Assembly: GCA_003497505.1 (NCBI GenBank)
Contig: DNNV01000141.1
Coordinates: forward strand, 1,971-8,868
Direction: 5' to 3'
DNA length: 6,898 nt
DNA from: Clostridiales bacterium
GTDB lineage: Bacteria; Bacillota; Clostridia; Tissierellales; Sedimentibacteraceae
Below are positions 6,828-6,898 of this stretch, one piece after another. Position 1 is the first letter of the stretch. Each line of letters begins with the position of its first letter. Position numbers and translations under genes: made by a program. The notes under the pieces are model-generated. The model was not told the DNA's origin and did not search any database. It was given only the letters and a program-made list of their open reading frames with translations.

Positions 6828-6898
6828 ATGAATTTTTTCAGGCAGAGAAGAAAATGCAATCCATGTGCCCCTAGAATTAAATTTACAGAAATAATAGG
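6828..6898 (+). CDS. Unidentified protein, N-terminal 23 residues only (partial at window end)
   Basis: This open frame starts at ATG6828 and continues past the window edge. The visible part begins MNFFRQRRKCNPCAP and continues RIKFTEII. It is basic (RQRRK) and contains CNPC, a CxxC pair that could bind metal or be redox-active. No signal peptide or membrane helix is seen in the visible part. I do not recognise the family, and 23 residues are too few to assign a function. Support comes from the strong GGAGGTG site 4 nt upstream and from its place just after a terminator, which makes it the first gene of a new unit or a lone small gene. Confidence 0.6.
   Translation, partial: MNFFRQRRKCNPCAPRIKFTEII

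Noticed and set aside
1..6898. Search for CRISPR arrays, insertion sequences, tRNAs, riboswitches, T-box or defence genes
   Set aside because: Apart from the short junction, the window is packed with housekeeping genes. I saw no spaced direct repeats, transposase motifs, tRNA-like folds or leader elements.

Overview
The window is an AT-rich, gene-dense stretch of a low-GC Gram-positive genome. Gene content and order (rlmN, prpC, PASTA kinase, rsgA/cpgA, rpe, thiN) match the housekeeping cluster known from Bacillus subtilis (yloN-prpC-prkC-cpgA-rpe-thiN) and from many Clostridia. Strong AGGAGG-type ribosome binding sites and AGA/ATA-rich codon use fit a Clostridia/Tissierellia-like Firmicute, but I cannot place it to genus.

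Layout: every gene is on the + strand. Bases 1-257 are the 3' end of rlmN (23S rRNA/tRNA adenine-C2 methyltransferase). Then come prpC (PP2C phosphatase, preferred start 266, not 254), prkC (three-PASTA membrane Ser/Thr kinase, start 1008, overlapping prpC by 11 nt), rsgA (30S-maturation GTPase), rpe (ribulose-phosphate 3-epimerase), thiN (thiamine pyrophosphokinase, starting on the base after the rpe stop) and asnS (asparaginyl-tRNA synthetase). Gaps are 0-25 nt with no internal terminator, so 1-6720 reads as one transcription unit whose promoter lies upstream of the window. A rho-independent terminator at 6742-6780 closes it. A new gene with a strong ribosome binding site starts at 6828 and runs off the right edge after 23 codons. 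It has a CxxC motif and I do not recognise it.

Functional theme: the kinase/phosphatase pair senses peptidoglycan-derived signals at the membrane and sets Ser/Thr phosphorylation. In B. subtilis, CpgA (the RsgA orthologue) is a reported PrkC substrate, so the cluster plausibly links cell-wall signalling to ribosome maturation. rlmN and asnS add further translation functions. rpe and thiN supply pentose-phosphate interconversion and the cofactor thiamine diphosphate, which transketolase needs.

I see no mobile element, CRISPR array, tRNA, rRNA, riboswitch or T-box, and no evidence of a previously undescribed system. The less ordinary points are asnS as the last gene of this operon without its own leader, the variable regions of the kinase, and the crowded 107-bp junction before the unidentified last gene.
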